Assembly: GCA_046538105.1 (NCBI GenBank) | Contig: JBKHJO010000002.1 | Span: 1 to 64,000 of the forward strand | Source of the DNA: JAWLEV01 sp046538105 | GTDB taxonomy: Bacteria > Chloroflexota > Anaerolineae > UBA1429 | Direction: 5' to 3' | DNA: 64,000 nucleotides | In this document: positions 13,796 through 21,818 of the stretch, one piece after another | Position numbering within the stretch: position 1 is the stretch's first letter | Layout of the letters: every line of letters begins with the position of its first letter | Program-made: the position numbers and the translations under genes | The notes under the pieces: generated by a model | The model's database searches: none | The model's input: the letters and a program-made list of their open reading frames with translations, nothing else | Told to the model about the DNA's origin: nothing

Positions 13796-14839
13796 ATGGA
13801 TAAAGGACGCATGACCTTACCACGGCCCATCTCGGGAGGGCTGATCCTCTCCTACAGATGCTCTGCGGCCTGCCGCCACTGCATGTACGCCTGTTCCCCT
13901 CAGTGGGACGGCGACTGGATTGAGGAAGCGGCGCTGGAGGAGGGTCTGGCGCAACTGGCACGCACCATCCAACCCAGCCCGGCCGGCCCCGAGGGGGTCA
14001 GCCTCAACTATGGACTGCACTTTACCGGCGGTGAGCCCTTTTTGAACTATGACCTGTTGCTGAGGGCGGTAGAGATCGCCGACGGGTTAGAGATCCCCTC
14101 CACCTTTGTGGAGACCAACGGCTACTGGTGCCGCGAGGATGCACAGGCTGAGGAGAGATTGCGCCGGCTTCAGGACGCCGGCCTCAAGGGCATCCTCATC
14201 TCGGTAAATCCCTTCTACGCCGAGTATGTGCCCTTTCGGCGCACCGAGCGCTGCGTCCGTGTGAGCCGGCGCGTCTTTGGGGGGAATGTCATGGTCTATC
14301 AGCAGGCCTACTATCGCCAGTTCAGGCGTCTGGGCATCGAGGGGCGCATCCCCCTTGAAGAATACGCCGAGATGACCCGCGACCCACAGGCCGCCCAGCA
14401 CGTGGAACTCTTTTTGATGGGACGTGCCGCCCACAAACTGCGGACATTTCACAGTCACCGCCCGGCGGAGACCTATTTCGGCCAGCCCTGCCGTCCATCT
14501 TTCCTTCGCAATTGGCACAACCACTTTGACAACTATGGTCACTTTCTCCCCGGCTACTGCGGCGGGATATCCCTGGGGAACTGGCACGATCTGGAGCGCC
14601 TGACCACAGAGGGGATCGATCTGGAGGAGCATCCCGTACTGGCATATCTGATGGTGGAGGACATGGATGGCCTGTTGAACCTTGCCCACGACTTTGGTTA
14701 CGAGACGCGCGACGACGGATATATCTCCAGGTGCGACCTCTGCCTGGACATCCGCAAACACCTGCTGGATGCAGGCGATTTCGAAGAACTGGCCCCCAAG
14801 GAGTTTTACGCCCATCTGAGCGATGGGCGCGGAGAATAA
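13796..14839 (+). CDS. Radical SAM protein of unknown substrate
   Basis: 347-aa protein with the radical SAM cluster motif SYRCSAACRHCMYACSP (C-x3-C-x2-C, about residues 22-29) and the SAM-binding HFTGGEPFLNYDLL. Later come conserved-looking GQPCRPSF, PGYCGGISLG and a C-terminal RCDLCLDIRKHLL with a C-x2-C pair, which may hold a second iron-sulfur cluster, giving a SPASM-like arrangement. Such proteins modify peptides or act in cofactor synthesis. No precursor peptide or partner enzyme is obvious beside it. The start was set at the ATG behind GGAGGAGGGA; longer in-frame Met codons lack a ribosome binding site. Confidence 0.75.
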   Translation: MDKGRMTLPRPISGGLILSYRCSAACRHCMYACSPQWDGDWIEEAALEEGLAQLARTIQPSPAGPEGVSLNYGLHFTGGEPFLNYDLLLRAVEIADGLEIPSTFVETNGYWCREDAQAEERLRRLQDAGLKGILISVNPFYAEYVPFRRTERCVRVSRRVFGGNVMVYQQAYYRQFRRLGIEGRIPLEEYAEMTRDPQAAQHVELFLMGRAAHKLRTFHSHRPAETYFGQPCRPSFLRNWHNHFDNYGHFLPGYCGGISLGNWHDLERLTTEGIDLEEHPVLAYLMVEDMDGLLNLAHDFGYETRDDGYISRCDLCLDIRKHLLDAGDFEELAPKEFYAHLSDGRGE

Positions 14840-14852
14840 AAGAGACAAAGGC

Positions 14853-14881
14853 TTGCGCCTCCCCACCGCGTGTGCTAGACT
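14853..14881 (+). promoter_or_regulatory. Possible promoter before a 28-aa frame
   Basis: TTGCGC, a 17-bp spacer and TAGACT. The -10 box matches the consensus at four of six positions. Confidence 0.3.
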
Positions 14882-14909
14882 GGGCTTGAACAGATCTTTT
14901 GGGCGGGAG

Positions 14910-14996
14910 ATGAAGGTCGGAGAGAAGGAGCCATCGGAATGTCCTTGCCAAGGCAAGGGCCGCGTGGCGACGGTGGTCGAAAAATATCGCGGTTGA
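14910..14996 (+). CDS. Possible 28-aa protein with CPCQGKG motif
   Basis: A short frame MKVGEKEPSECPCQGKG continuing to KYRG. The Cys-x-Cys-x3-Gly stretch resembles part of a zinc-binding turn. It follows a moderate promoter, but its GGCGGGAG site abuts the ATG, and the same DNA holds a CCTTGCC/GGCAAGG palindrome that could explain the sequence without translation. Low confidence. Confidence 0.2.
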   Translation: MKVGEKEPSECPCQGKGRVATVVEKYRG

Positions 14997-15021
14997 CGCC
15001 AGGTGTTTCCAAATCAGCAGT

Positions 15022-15049
15022 TTGCCACCTGCAAAGGGAGTTCTATATT
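15022..15049 (+). promoter_or_regulatory. Promoter of the Gfo/Idh/MocA gene
   Basis: TTGCCA, a 16-bp spacer and TATATT, 32 bp before the ATG. Confidence 0.5.
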
Positions 15050-15080
15050 TGTGTATCCACCTAATAGAAAGGATGGCAAC

Positions 15081-16076
15081 ATGGACAAGATTCGTCTAGG
15101 TGTCGTTGGACCAGGACGTATCTGGAAGCGAGCCCACAAGCCAGCGCTGGATCTTTTAGAGGATCGGATCGAGATCGCTGCTTTTTGTGCTTCCAGTGAA
15201 GCGTCACGGCGCGAGGTTGCACAGACCTATCCAGACGTACCCTTTTACTTTGATTATCACGACCTGGTCACCTCGCCGGAGATCGACTGGGTACTCGTTC
15301 TGACCCCCATTTCTCTGAACGCGCCGGTCGCACTGGCGGCCATGAAGGCTGGCAAGAACGTGTTTCTGGAAAAGCCCATGGCCCGTAGTCTGACCGAGGG
15401 CAAGAGATTGATGCGCACGGCGGACGAGACCGGTAGGCACCTCTACGTGCTGGAGCAGGCCGTCTACCCCGACTATCTCGAGACTGTGGAGGAGGTGATC
15501 CATTCGGGCGAGATTGGCGAGATCATAATGTACGATCTGGTTTCGCACAGGATATTTGATACGACCGCCGAGGATGAGGGGCATGGGAGCACGCTTTGGC
15601 GCGTCCACGCAGACTTTCCCCTGGGCACCCTATTCGACGGCGGCCATCATCCGATGGCCCGACTCAGCCGTTTGTTTGGGCGCCCCGCCTCGATCTATGC
15701 GTCTGGGCGCCAGGTTCGCCCCACACACGGGGAATTCGATCACGTGCTTATGCTCTTTGAATACGACAGCGGCGTGCGGGGATCCTTCAGCCACGGCGCA
15801 GTGCTCAACAGACATCGAAACCATTTCTACATCCGCGGCACGCAGGGCATCCTCTCCATAGAGAGGGAGCGGCTCGTCATCGATTATAATGACGACAGCC
15901 AACGTGTCATCGAGCGTCCGCCCGAGAGGGCGCACGAGGCCATGTGGCGCGCGCTAGTGGACGCCGTGGCTGAGGGCCACGAGCCGTACTATACCAAAGA
16001 GCGGGCTTTCCAGGAACTATCCATCCTTCTCGCCATCCAACGTTCCATCCGTGAACATGGCAGAGTAAGAGTTTAG
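15081..16076 (+). CDS. Gfo/Idh/MocA-family oxidoreductase
   Basis: 331-aa NAD(P)-dependent dehydrogenase. The Rossmann start is RLGVVGPGRIW (canonical GxGxxG altered to GPGRI), then VLTPISLNAPVALAAMKAGK and the family's EKP (FLEKPMAR). The C-terminal half has GTLFDGGHHPMARL, with the His pair of the substrate site. Members oxidise or epimerise sugars, inositols and related polyols. The start was taken at the Met next to AGAAAGGATGG; an upstream in-frame Met lies before the promoter. The RraA-like gene follows after 65 bp, so together they could form a two-step sugar or sugar-acid breakdown route (inference). Confidence 0.82.
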   Translation: MDKIRLGVVGPGRIWKRAHKPALDLLEDRIEIAAFCASSEASRREVAQTYPDVPFYFDYHDLVTSPEIDWVLVLTPISLNAPVALAAMKAGKNVFLEKPMARSLTEGKRLMRTADETGRHLYVLEQAVYPDYLETVEEVIHSGEIGEIIMYDLVSHRIFDTTAEDEGHGSTLWRVHADFPLGTLFDGGHHPMARLSRLFGRPASIYASGRQVRPTHGEFDHVLMLFEYDSGVRGSFSHGAVLNRHRNHFYIRGTQGILSIERERLVIDYNDDSQRVIERPPERAHEAMWRALVDAVAEGHEPYYTKERAFQELSILLAIQRSIREHGRVRV

Positions 16077-16141
16077 AACCTGGAACGCGGCCGCTCCTGC
16101 CCCTTCATCCATCAATGTGCAGAAAGAGGAGAAAAAGAAAG

Positions 16142-16867
16142 ATGTCCAACGATCAGGAAATACTCGAGGCCTTGACCGACTTTGACACGCCATCCATCAC
16201 CAACGTGGTGGCTACCTATCCGGGCAATCCCATCTGCCTGGAACTCTACAACCCCTGGAGCCAGAACTGGTACACCGATGCCAGCCTGCGCTGCTGGTAC
16301 CCCGAGTTGGGGGCCGTGGCGGGATATGCGGTGACGTGTGTGTACGGGCTTCCCGATCCGAACTATGAGGGACTGTCGCTTTCCGATGTCATCGCGACCA
16401 TGGAGGCATCCCCCAACCCGACCATCTTTGTGTTCGAGCAGCGTTTCCCGCCCGAAATCGCCAACAAGGTGGGGCTGTCCGGTGGCAACATGACCACGGC
16501 GATGAAGGCATCGGGCTGTGTGGGCGCCATCAGCAACGGCCCCTCACGCGACATCGACGAGATTCGGGAGATGGGCTTTCAATACCTGACGGGCGGCGTC
16601 TGTGCCGGTCACGGCAACATGGCCATCCATGCGGTGAACGTGCCCGTGAGTGTGGCTGGCATGGACGTGGCACCCGGCGAGATCATCCACATGGACGAGA
16701 ACGGCGCGGTCAAGTTCCCGTCCCAATATCTCTCCGAGGTCCTGGAGCGGGTGACCAGACTGCGCGACCAGGAGGCCGAACATATGACCAAACTGCGCCA
16801 GGCCGGAAACGCCGCCGAGGTGCGGGCCATCCTGGGTGGAGGCCATTACGAGGAGAAAAAGTCCTAA
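16142..16867 (+). CDS. RraA-family protein (putative aldolase)
   Basis: 241-aa protein of the RraA family: GLSGGNMTTAMKASGCVGAI followed by NGPSRDIDEIREMGF, matching the family's G-x-x-x-A and G-x-x-R-D metal/substrate segment, although the usual V-x-D before the Gly is I-S-N here. Later GMDVAPGEIIHMDENG matches the V-x-P-G-D-x-x-x-x-D-x-x-G segment. Likely a divalent-metal lyase of oxo-acids; the RNase E inhibitor role is less likely in this setting. AGAAAGAGGAG precedes the ATG, and it probably shares a transcript with the preceding dehydrogenase. It is more compact than the other RraA-like protein of the window (293 aa). Confidence 0.72.
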   Translation: MSNDQEILEALTDFDTPSITNVVATYPGNPICLELYNPWSQNWYTDASLRCWYPELGAVAGYAVTCVYGLPDPNYEGLSLSDVIATMEASPNPTIFVFEQRFPPEIANKVGLSGGNMTTAMKASGCVGAISNGPSRDIDEIREMGFQYLTGGVCAGHGNMAIHAVNVPVSVAGMDVAPGEIIHMDENGAVKFPSQYLSEVLERVTRLRDQEAEHMTKLRQAGNAAEVRAILGGGHYEEKKS

Positions 16868-16930
16868 GCCGCTGTCGTGGTTCGATTGCGCCTCTCTCAA
16901 CCCGCCCGATCCTGATGGGGAAGTAAAGAC

Positions 16931-16962
16931 GGGAGGGACCTGTGCCAAAGTTTGTCCCTCCC
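16931..16962 (+). terminator. Hairpin after the RraA-like gene
   Basis: GGGAGGGAC pairs with GTCCCTCCC across a 14-nt loop. No T-run follows, so termination is uncertain. Confidence 0.35.
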
Positions 16963-17044
16963 TCGCTTATATGTTAAACTGTTTTCTCTAATTCATATCT
17001 TTGAAAGAGGACCGTCGGCGAGAGGAATCACAGGGCACATCTCT

Positions 17045-17944
17045 ATGCACCTTCGGCAAGGCTTGGTCGTCCGTACACATGGGGGACATTACTATGTCCA
17101 AGCGAACGATGCTGTGATCGACTGTGGCATGCGCGGGCGACTGAAACAAGAAAAGAGCCGACGGGATCTGGTGGTCATCGGCGACCGCGTGCGTTGGTCT
17201 CCCACCGAAGAGGGGCGCGGCATCATCGAGGAGGTTCTGCCCCGCACGTCGAGACTCTCCCGTCGACGCCCCCATGGAGACCGGGAACAGATACTCGTCG
17301 CCAACCTCGATCAGGTGTTCGTCGTCTTTTCTGTCCGCAATCCCCCTCTCAGTCCCTCTGCGCTGGATCGTTACCTGGTAGCCTGTGAGGCGGCGCACCT
17401 GCCAGCGATCATCGTCATCAACAAGATCGATCTTCTGCCCCCCGATGCGTCCCTCGGTCTGCTGGATCGTTACCGTCGTATCGGCTACAGGGGTATCCAC
17501 ACCAGCGCGGAGACGGGAACGGGGATGGACAGCATCAGGGACCTGGCCCGAGAGCGCATCTCCGCCCTGGTAGGGCCCTCGGGCACGGGCAAATCCAGCA
17601 TCCTGAACGCTATATGGCCCCACCTGAACCAAAAGGTGGGAGAGATCAGCGGCTATCACGACCAGGGAAGACACACGACGGTGGTATCCGAACTGCTCAA
17701 CCCTGAACCCGGCGTCTATATCGCGGACACGCCCGGCCTGCGCCGCTTCCACCTCTGGGACGTGGATCCGGAGCAGTTGGAGGCCTTTTTCCCCGAGATG
17801 GCCCCCTACCTGAACGAATGTCACTTTGCCACCTGCACCCACATGCACGAACCGGACTGTGCGGTGCGCCGCGCCGTGAAAGCGGGCGAGATAGACGAGG
17901 AACGCTATCATAGCTATCAAAGGCTGTTCCGGGGAAACTCCTGA
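17045..17944 (+). CDS. rsgA: Ribosome small-subunit assembly GTPase RsgA
   Basis: 299-aa circularly permuted GTPase. An OB-fold at the N-terminus (about 5-65) is followed by G4 INKID, G1 GPSGTGKSS, G3 DTPG (ADTPGLRRF), and a C-terminal zinc site with C-x4-C-x5-H-x5-C in NECHFATCTHMHEPDC, all typical of RsgA/YjeQ. It checks 30S ribosome maturation and releases RbfA on GTP hydrolysis. The start at the Met before HLRQG gives the usual length; the ribosome binding site is weak, and an upstream in-frame start cannot be excluded. It is transcribed alone, well apart from the convergent trp operon. Confidence 0.93.
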   Translation: MHLRQGLVVRTHGGHYYVQANDAVIDCGMRGRLKQEKSRRDLVVIGDRVRWSPTEEGRGIIEEVLPRTSRLSRRRPHGDREQILVANLDQVFVVFSVRNPPLSPSALDRYLVACEAAHLPAIIVINKIDLLPPDASLGLLDRYRRIGYRGIHTSAETGTGMDSIRDLARERISALVGPSGTGKSSILNAIWPHLNQKVGEISGYHDQGRHTTVVSELLNPEPGVYIADTPGLRRFHLWDVDPEQLEAFFPEMAPYLNECHFATCTHMHEPDCAVRRAVKAGEIDEERYHSYQRLFRGNS

Positions 17945-18335
17945 CGGCAGGGAATAGGCCCCCCGCGTGTCCTCCCGATCGCGAATCGCCGTACGAGATA
18001 CAGGCACCCTTTGGCCACCAAGTTATGCCTCAAACAACTCTTCTACGCGTTTTCCCGTAACTGCGCGGGTGTTCCTGCGTTATCATAAGTAAGGGAAAAC
18101 AAGGTCAGCCCTGTCATATTGCCGAGCCAAAAGGGGAAATGCGAATGCCCGCGCTGCTTACCATCGTCGCCCTTGTGCTTTGCTGGATCGGATTGAACCG
18201 CTGTAGATAAGTACGCGCCAGCCCCACCTTTTCCCATATCATCGCATACCTAGCAGGAGACTCCTTGTTCCTCAGCCTACTACTCATCTCCAGAGAGAAT
18301 GGCGACGCTCTCCATCGTACTCTCGGCGGGCGAAA
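17945..18335. other. Intergenic gap between rsgA and trpA
   Basis: This 391-bp stretch lies between convergent genes. I see no RNA gene and no clear terminator for either. A 21-codon frame at 18145-18210 (MPALLTIVALVLCWIGL, then NRCR) with AAGGGG 8 nt upstream could encode a tiny membrane peptide, but the evidence is thin. Confidence 0.3.
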
Positions 18336-19148
18336 TTACCTTGCCAAAGCAGGACGAAATGAAGCCACAAAGTCGCGCACGGCCTCTGGCCCCTCTGCCG
18401 CCCGACGGACCAGGGCACTACCCACCACCACGCCGTCCACGTGGGGAGCCAATCCCCGCGCCTGCTCGGGCTCGGATATGCCAAAGCCCACGGCGATGGG
18501 CGTCCTGGCATGGCAGCGCACCTGCCGAATCCGGGCGGTCAGGTCCGCCTCGGGGCTGTGCTCCGTCCCCGTGATGCCCAGCCGTGACACAACGTAGAGG
18601 AACCCCCGCGTGGCGTCGGCGATGGTAGCGATGCGCTCCTCCCTGGTCGTGGGAGCGACGAGAAAGACCAGGGCCATCCCCCGTCCCTCACAGGCTTTTT
18701 GCAGTGCCCCCGCCTCTTCGGGCGGCAGGTCGGGGATGATAAAGCCATCGACGCCCACCTCGGCACAATCGCGCACATAATCTTCCACCCCATAACTATG
18801 GATGGGATTGTAATAACCCATCAGAAGCAGGGGCACTGTGACACCCTTTTGCCGTAACTCTGCGACCCAATCCAGGCATAGGGAAGGGGTCACGCCAGCC
18901 TGCAGGGCGACCTGGCTCGCCTCCTGAATGGTGGGGCCATCGGCCACGGGGTCCGAAAAGGGCACCCCCAACTCGATAACGTCCGCCCCTCCAGTCTGAA
19001 GGGCGGGAACGAGTTCGAGGGTATCGGCGGGTGTGGGATACCCCAGGGGGAGGTAGGGGATAAAAGCACAGCGCCCCTCCGCCTCCGCCCTACGAAAGGC
19101 CCCATGAATGGCCTGTAATCCCTGTACCGCTCGCGCATTCTCGATCAT
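18336..19148 (-). CDS. trpA: Tryptophan synthase alpha chain
   Basis: 270-aa TIM-barrel subunit that splits indole-3-glycerol phosphate to indole and glyceraldehyde 3-phosphate and channels indole to TrpB. Signature YLPLGYPTPADTLEL carries the region before the first catalytic acid, VIELGVPFSDPVADG has the catalytic Glu and Asp, and GFGISEPEQAR with VVVGSALV form the phosphate site. Last gene of the trp operon; its ATG overlaps the trpB stop by four bases. Confidence 0.97.
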   Translation of the reverse strand: MIENARAVQGLQAIHGAFRRAEAEGRCAFIPYLPLGYPTPADTLELVPALQTGGADVIELGVPFSDPVADGPTIQEASQVALQAGVTPSLCLDWVAELRQKGVTVPLLLMGYYNPIHSYGVEDYVRDCAEVGVDGFIIPDLPPEEAGALQKACEGRGMALVFLVAPTTREERIATIADATRGFLYVVSRLGITGTEHSPEADLTARIRQVRCHARTPIAVGFGISEPEQARGLAPHVDGVVVGSALVRRAAEGPEAVRDFVASFRPALAR

Positions 19149-20353
19149 ATCTCGTCCGCCAGCCTTTCTGTAACAGTATCCAGATCCTTATCGCCCCGGC
19201 CCGAGAGATTGACCAGTACGATCGTCTCCTGAGGCATATCGGTGGCGACTTTTATCGCGTGCGCCACGGCATGGGCAGACTCTAGGGCCGGCAGGATGCC
19301 CTCGTAGCGGGAAAGCGCCTTGAAAGCCTCCAGGGTCTCCTCATCGGTGACGGAAGTATAGGAAGCACGCCCTAACGCCCGCAGATAGGCGTGTTCGGGC
19401 CCCACTGAGGGATAATCGAGACCGGCAGACACGGAATGGGTCTCTGCAATCTGACCGTGTTCATCCTGAAGCACGTACGTCCTGACGCCATGGAGGATCC
19501 CCAGGCGGCTCTTTTGTGTAGCGGCAAAGCGCGCCGCATGCCGTCCACTGGCGATGCCCTCACCTCCCGCCTCTACCCCCACCATCTCCACCTTGTCCTC
19601 AAGAAAAGGGTGGAAGAGGCCAATGGCATTGGATCCCCCTCCCACGCAGGCGATGAGCAGATCGGGCAAACGCCCCATCTGCTCCAGGCTTTGCGTCCGG
19701 GCCTCGCGCCCGATCACGCTCTGCAAGTCCCGCACCATCATGGGATAGGGATGGGGACCCAGCGCCGATCCCAGCAGATAGTAGGTATCGTGGGCATTCG
19801 CGGCCCAATCGCGCAGGGCGTCGTTGATGGCGTCCTTTAGCGTGCGAGATCCCGTGTCGACGGGGCGAACCTCCGCACCAAGGAGACGCATGCGCAGCAC
19901 GTTGGGGGCTTGCCGCCGCATATCCTCCCGCCCCATATAGATCACACAGGGAAATCCCAACAGGGCCGCTGCGGTGGCGGTAGCCACGCCATGCTGCCCG
20001 GCCCCAGTCTCGGCAATGACGCGCTCCTTGCCCATGCGCCGCGCCAGAAGAGCCTGTCCCAGGGCATTGTTGATCTTGTGCGCGCCAGTATGGGCCAGAT
20101 CCTCTCGTTTCAACCATATCTGGGCTCCCCCGCAGGCCTCGCTCAGGCGCCGGACATGGGTGATGGGAGTAGGACGCCCCACATAATCGTTGAGGAGATC
20201 ATCAAGGGAACGGCGAAAATCCTCGTCGTCCCGCGCCTCCCGATATGCCCGCTCCAGTTCCAACAATGGCTCCATGAGCACCTCAGGAGCGTAGCGGCCA
20301 CCATAAGGGCCAAAGTATCCCCTTTCATCAGGCTCCGTCCTGGTTGCTCTCAT
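19145..20353 (-). CDS. trpB: Tryptophan synthase beta chain
   Basis: 402-aa PLP enzyme that joins indole and serine. It shows FGPYGGRYAPEVLM, the PLP-lysine in KREDLAHTGAHKINNALGQ, ETGAGQHGVATA and the phosphate-binding CVGGGSNAIG, i.e. the TrpB1 type that pairs with TrpA. The start was chosen at the ATG overlapping the trpF stop (ATGA), six codons inside the longest reading, in line with the other overlaps of this operon. Confidence 0.97.
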   Translation of the reverse strand: MRATRTEPDERGYFGPYGGRYAPEVLMEPLLELERAYREARDDEDFRRSLDDLLNDYVGRPTPITHVRRLSEACGGAQIWLKREDLAHTGAHKINNALGQALLARRMGKERVIAETGAGQHGVATATAAALLGFPCVIYMGREDMRRQAPNVLRMRLLGAEVRPVDTGSRTLKDAINDALRDWAANAHDTYYLLGSALGPHPYPMMVRDLQSVIGREARTQSLEQMGRLPDLLIACVGGGSNAIGLFHPFLEDKVEMVGVEAGGEGIASGRHAARFAATQKSRLGILHGVRTYVLQDEHGQIAETHSVSAGLDYPSVGPEHAYLRALGRASYTSVTDEETLEAFKALSRYEGILPALESAHAVAHAIKVATDMPQETIVLVNLSGRGDKDLDTVTERLADEI

Positions 20354-21009
20354 CGTTCGCTCTTCTCGCATAATCTTTTGTCCGCCTCCCTAACATTTTC
20401 GATGAATCGCTTGACCGCATGGTGATCCTTATGGCCAGGACGACACTCCACGCCCGAGGCAACATCCACTCCCCAGGGCCGTGTGCGGCGCACGACCGTG
20501 GCCACATTATCCGGCGTGAGCCCGCCGGCGACGATCAATCTTCCCGGTGTCTCCTCTCCCTGATTTCTCTGAAGCAGTTTCCAGTCCCACGTCTGTCCCG
20601 TTCCCCCCCTTTTCGATGGGTCATAGCCATCCAGCAGATAGCCCCAGGCCCCATAGGTGGACAGTTCCTCCCAGGGCACGCGCCCGCGCACGCGTCGCGC
20701 GACGATAGCAGGAAAGCCCAGTCGGTGAGCATACTCTACGGACTCGTCCCCGTGCAACTGGACCAGGTGCAGGGAACACGCTCTCGCCGTCTTCTCAACC
20801 CACTCCGATGGCTCATTGACAAAGACGCCCACAAGACGCGTTTCACATCCTTCTGCCCGCAGGGCCTCTGTGATGCCAGCCGCCTTTGCGGGAGGAATGT
20901 AACGGGGGCTGGAGGGCACAAAGATGAACCCCAAAAGATCGGCGCCACACTGCCACGCCCAGCGAGCGTCCTTCAGGTTGGTCAGGCCGCATACCTTGAC
21001 TTTCGTCAT
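20350..21009 (-). CDS. trpF: Phosphoribosylanthranilate isomerase
   Basis: 219-aa TIM-barrel enzyme of the fourth tryptophan step. KVCGLTNLKDA carries the catalytic Cys, GFIFVPSSPRYI and VGVFVNEP follow, and the catalytic Asp lies in GYLLDGYD; the phosphate site is VAGGLTPDNV and GVDVASGVE. The start overlaps the trpC stop by four bases (ATGA), which favours this Met over one six codons earlier. Confidence 0.96.
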   Translation of the reverse strand: MTKVKVCGLTNLKDARWAWQCGADLLGFIFVPSSPRYIPPAKAAGITEALRAEGCETRLVGVFVNEPSEWVEKTARACSLHLVQLHGDESVEYAHRLGFPAIVARRVRGRVPWEELSTYGAWGYLLDGYDPSKRGGTGQTWDWKLLQRNQGEETPGRLIVAGGLTPDNVATVVRRTRPWGVDVASGVECRPGHKDHHAVKRFIENVREADKRLCEKSER

Positions 21010-21818
21010 CGGCCCGCCTCGCTCCACCGGCCAGCCTCCTGTAATTCTCGCAATGTGGCTGCGGGATCGGCAGCCGTGACCAGCGCCTCGCCGATCAGGG
21101 CCGCGTCGACGCCCAGCGCCGACAGGCGGCGCATCTGATCCACCCCGTGAATTCCGCTCTCCGAAACGATCAGGGAAGAGTTTGGGATATGGGACACCAG
21201 TTTCTCCGTCGTGGCGAGATCCACGGTGAAATCCTTCAGGTTGCGATTGTTGATGCCGATCACCGGGGGCTCGAGGGGCAGAATGGCCTCCAATTCCACC
21301 TTATCGTGCACCTCCACAAGGGGCGTCAGCCCCAGAGACAGGGCCGCTCGCATCAGGGCCTCCAGGGTCGACGTCTCCAGCACAGCGGCGATGAGCAGGA
21401 CAGCGTCCGCCCCGTATGCGCGGGCCTCCAGCAGTTGGTAAGGATCGACGATGAAATCCTTGCGCAATATGGGACACGCCACATCCGTTTCGTCAAGGGC
21501 CCGTCGCACGTCCGCAAGGTCGGCCAGTCGCCCGTAAAAGTGCCGCTCCTCGGTCAATACGGAGATGGCCTGCGCACCAGCCGAGGCGTACAAGATAGCC
21601 AGTTGGGCGGGATCCAGGCCCATGTTCAGTGCCCCCCGAGAGGGCGAGGCGCGTTTTACCTCCGCGATGATGGAGACGCCGGGACGTCCCAGAAAGGCTC
21701 TCAGATCGATGGGGGGTGCCATCTCCTCAACCCGTTCCTCCAATCCTCTTTGGGAGTGATCCGTCTTGCGCTCTTTTAGCGCCGCCCGCACGTCCGCCAC
21801 GATCTCGTCCAGAATCAT
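21006..21818 (-). CDS. trpC: Indole-3-glycerol phosphate synthase
   Basis: 270-aa TIM-barrel enzyme that closes the indole ring. Catalytic residues are visible in IIAEVKRASPSRG (Glu and Lys), PILRKDFIVDPYQ (Lys), GINNRNLKDF (Asn) and VSESGIHG (Glu, Ser). It is monofunctional; TrpF is separate here, unlike the fused enterobacterial protein. Its ATG overlaps the trpGD stop by four bases. Confidence 0.97.
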   Translation of the reverse strand: MILDEIVADVRAALKERKTDHSQRGLEERVEEMAPPIDLRAFLGRPGVSIIAEVKRASPSRGALNMGLDPAQLAILYASAGAQAISVLTEERHFYGRLADLADVRRALDETDVACPILRKDFIVDPYQLLEARAYGADAVLLIAAVLETSTLEALMRAALSLGLTPLVEVHDKVELEAILPLEPPVIGINNRNLKDFTVDLATTEKLVSHIPNSSLIVSESGIHGVDQMRRLSALGVDAALIGEALVTAADPAATLRELQEAGRWSEAGR

